Position numbers and translations under genes: made by a program. Source: Cacajao melanocephalus (lineage: Eukaryota > Chordata > Mammalia > Primates > Pitheciidae). From it: a DNA stretch of 64,000 nt. The first letter of the stretch is position 1. The number at the start of each line of letters is the position of its first letter. Below the pieces are notes generated by a model. It did not search any database, was not told where the DNA came from, and saw only the letters and a program-made list of their open reading frames with translations. The stretch is taken from contig CAUYLG010052148.1 of assembly GCA_963573385.1 (NCBI GenBank), forward strand, positions 16,897 through 80,896. The letters are read 5' to 3'. This document shows, piece after piece, positions 63,139-64,000 of this stretch.

Positions 63139-63284
63139 TTTAATAATCTAAACATTTTAAATAAATATAAGAAAACATTTGTTAGGTATATAGTAGCTAA
63201 CAGAAAGGTATCTGAACATAAAATTAAGAAACACCATATTGAATCCAGAAGAACATTAAAAAACACATAAAAAAGCAGCAAAAT

Positions 63285-64000
63285 GGCCAGTCCTCCCTGG
63301 GTAGGGGGACTGGGTCTGGGATGGGTTTCCTCCTCATCAACAAGATCCAGGAGGAGCACCCAGACAGGATAATGAACATTTTCAGTGTGGTGCCCTCACC
63401 CAAGGTGTCGGACACGGTGGTGGAGACCCACGATGCCACCCTCTCCGTCCACCAGCCCATAGGAAACAGACAAGACCTGCTGCATCGATAACGAGGCTCT
63501 ATGACATCTGCTTCAGAACCCTAAAGCTGCTACGCCCACCTGCGGTGACCTGAACCACCCGGAGTCTGCCACCATGAGTGGGGTCACTACCTGCCTGCAC
63601 TTCCTATGCAGAAGCTGGCGGTGAACATGGTCCCGTTCCCCCACCGACACTTCCTCACTCCCAGCTTTGCCCCCTCTGACCAGCCAGGAAAGCCAGCAGT
63701 CCCGAACCTGACAGTGCCCGAGCTCACCCAGCAGATGTTGGATGCCAACAACATGATGGTGGCCTGAGACCCCTGCCATGGCCGCTACCTGACGGTGGCT
63801 GCAGTGATCAGAGGCCACATGTCCATGAAGGAGGTGGACGAGTAAATGCTTAATGTCCAAAACAAGAACAGCAGCTACTTTGCTGAGTGGATCCCCAACA
63901 ATCAGAAAACAGCTGTCTGTGACATCCCGCCCCGAGAGCTAAAAATGTCCGCCACCTTCATTGGCAGCAGCAGGGCCATCCAGGAGCTGTTCTAGTGCAT
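63285..64000 (+). pseudogene. Processed beta-tubulin pseudogene (5'-truncated, runs off the window)
   Basis: Intronless sequence matches beta-tubulin from about residue 138 (SLG-GTGSGMG) through [35 protein letters not shown] and AVCDIPPR to IQELF near residue 377. It carries internal stops (for example in the ALYDICF region and the KEVDE* codon), frameshifts and a deletion around the LRFPGQLNADLR part. The sequence LKMSATFIG argues for a TUBB4B/TUBB2-type parent over TUBB. The 5' truncation is typical of L1-mediated retroposition. Confidence 0.92.

Overview
The window is primate nuclear DNA. It holds roughly 80 full or partial Alu elements on both strands, several Y-like, together with MIR, L2, L1M, MER20/MER5 and MaLR relics, long introns with GT-AG borders and two CpG-rich promoters. 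An ERVK-type solo LTR plus Y-like Alus point to an Old World monkey or ape; this is inference, not proof.

The dominant gene is RRN3 (TIF-IA, the RNA polymerase I initiation factor) on the minus strand. All 18 coding exons were traced by hand from the ATG at 36579 to the stop at 5062. Every border is GT-AG, every phase closes, and the exons total 1,956 nt, giving 651 residues, the length of human RRN3. The known regulatory phosphosites (S44, S170/S172, S199/T200, S633, S635, S649) fall at the expected positions. The protein differs from the human sequence as I remember it at a couple of dozen residues, mostly at the N-terminus, in exons 10-12 and at the C-terminus. That favours a non-human primate ortholog over one of the human RRN3 pseudogenes, but I could not run an alignment. 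The promoter at about 36420-36800 is CpG-rich, with ETS and CCAAT motifs.

From 36.8 to 57.5 kb lies repeat-packed intergenic DNA: many Alus, some nested; two MER20 copies; a ~995 bp ERVK-type solo LTR inserted into the tail of an Alu; and L2 and L1 fragments. At 57.5-59.2 kb on the minus strand is a CpG-island gene for a two-TM protein with a TMEM238-like N-terminus and a long Ser/Pro/Gln-rich tail. Its reading frame is cut by a TAA followed directly by an in-frame ATG, and is later shifted by one base just before a good splice donor. A phase-compatible 46 nt candidate exon lies at 48140-48185. This looks like a gene in decay or one with an altered C-terminus. The right edge (63285-64000) carries a 5'-truncated processed beta-tubulin pseudogene that runs out of the window.

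The least expected signal is a set of five very short insertions. Each has 12-45 bp of sequence including an A-rich tail and is bracketed by 12-17 bp direct repeats. They look like extremely 5'-truncated, L1-machinery-mediated insertions. I see no multi-gene system, CRISPR array, tRNA or rRNA here.
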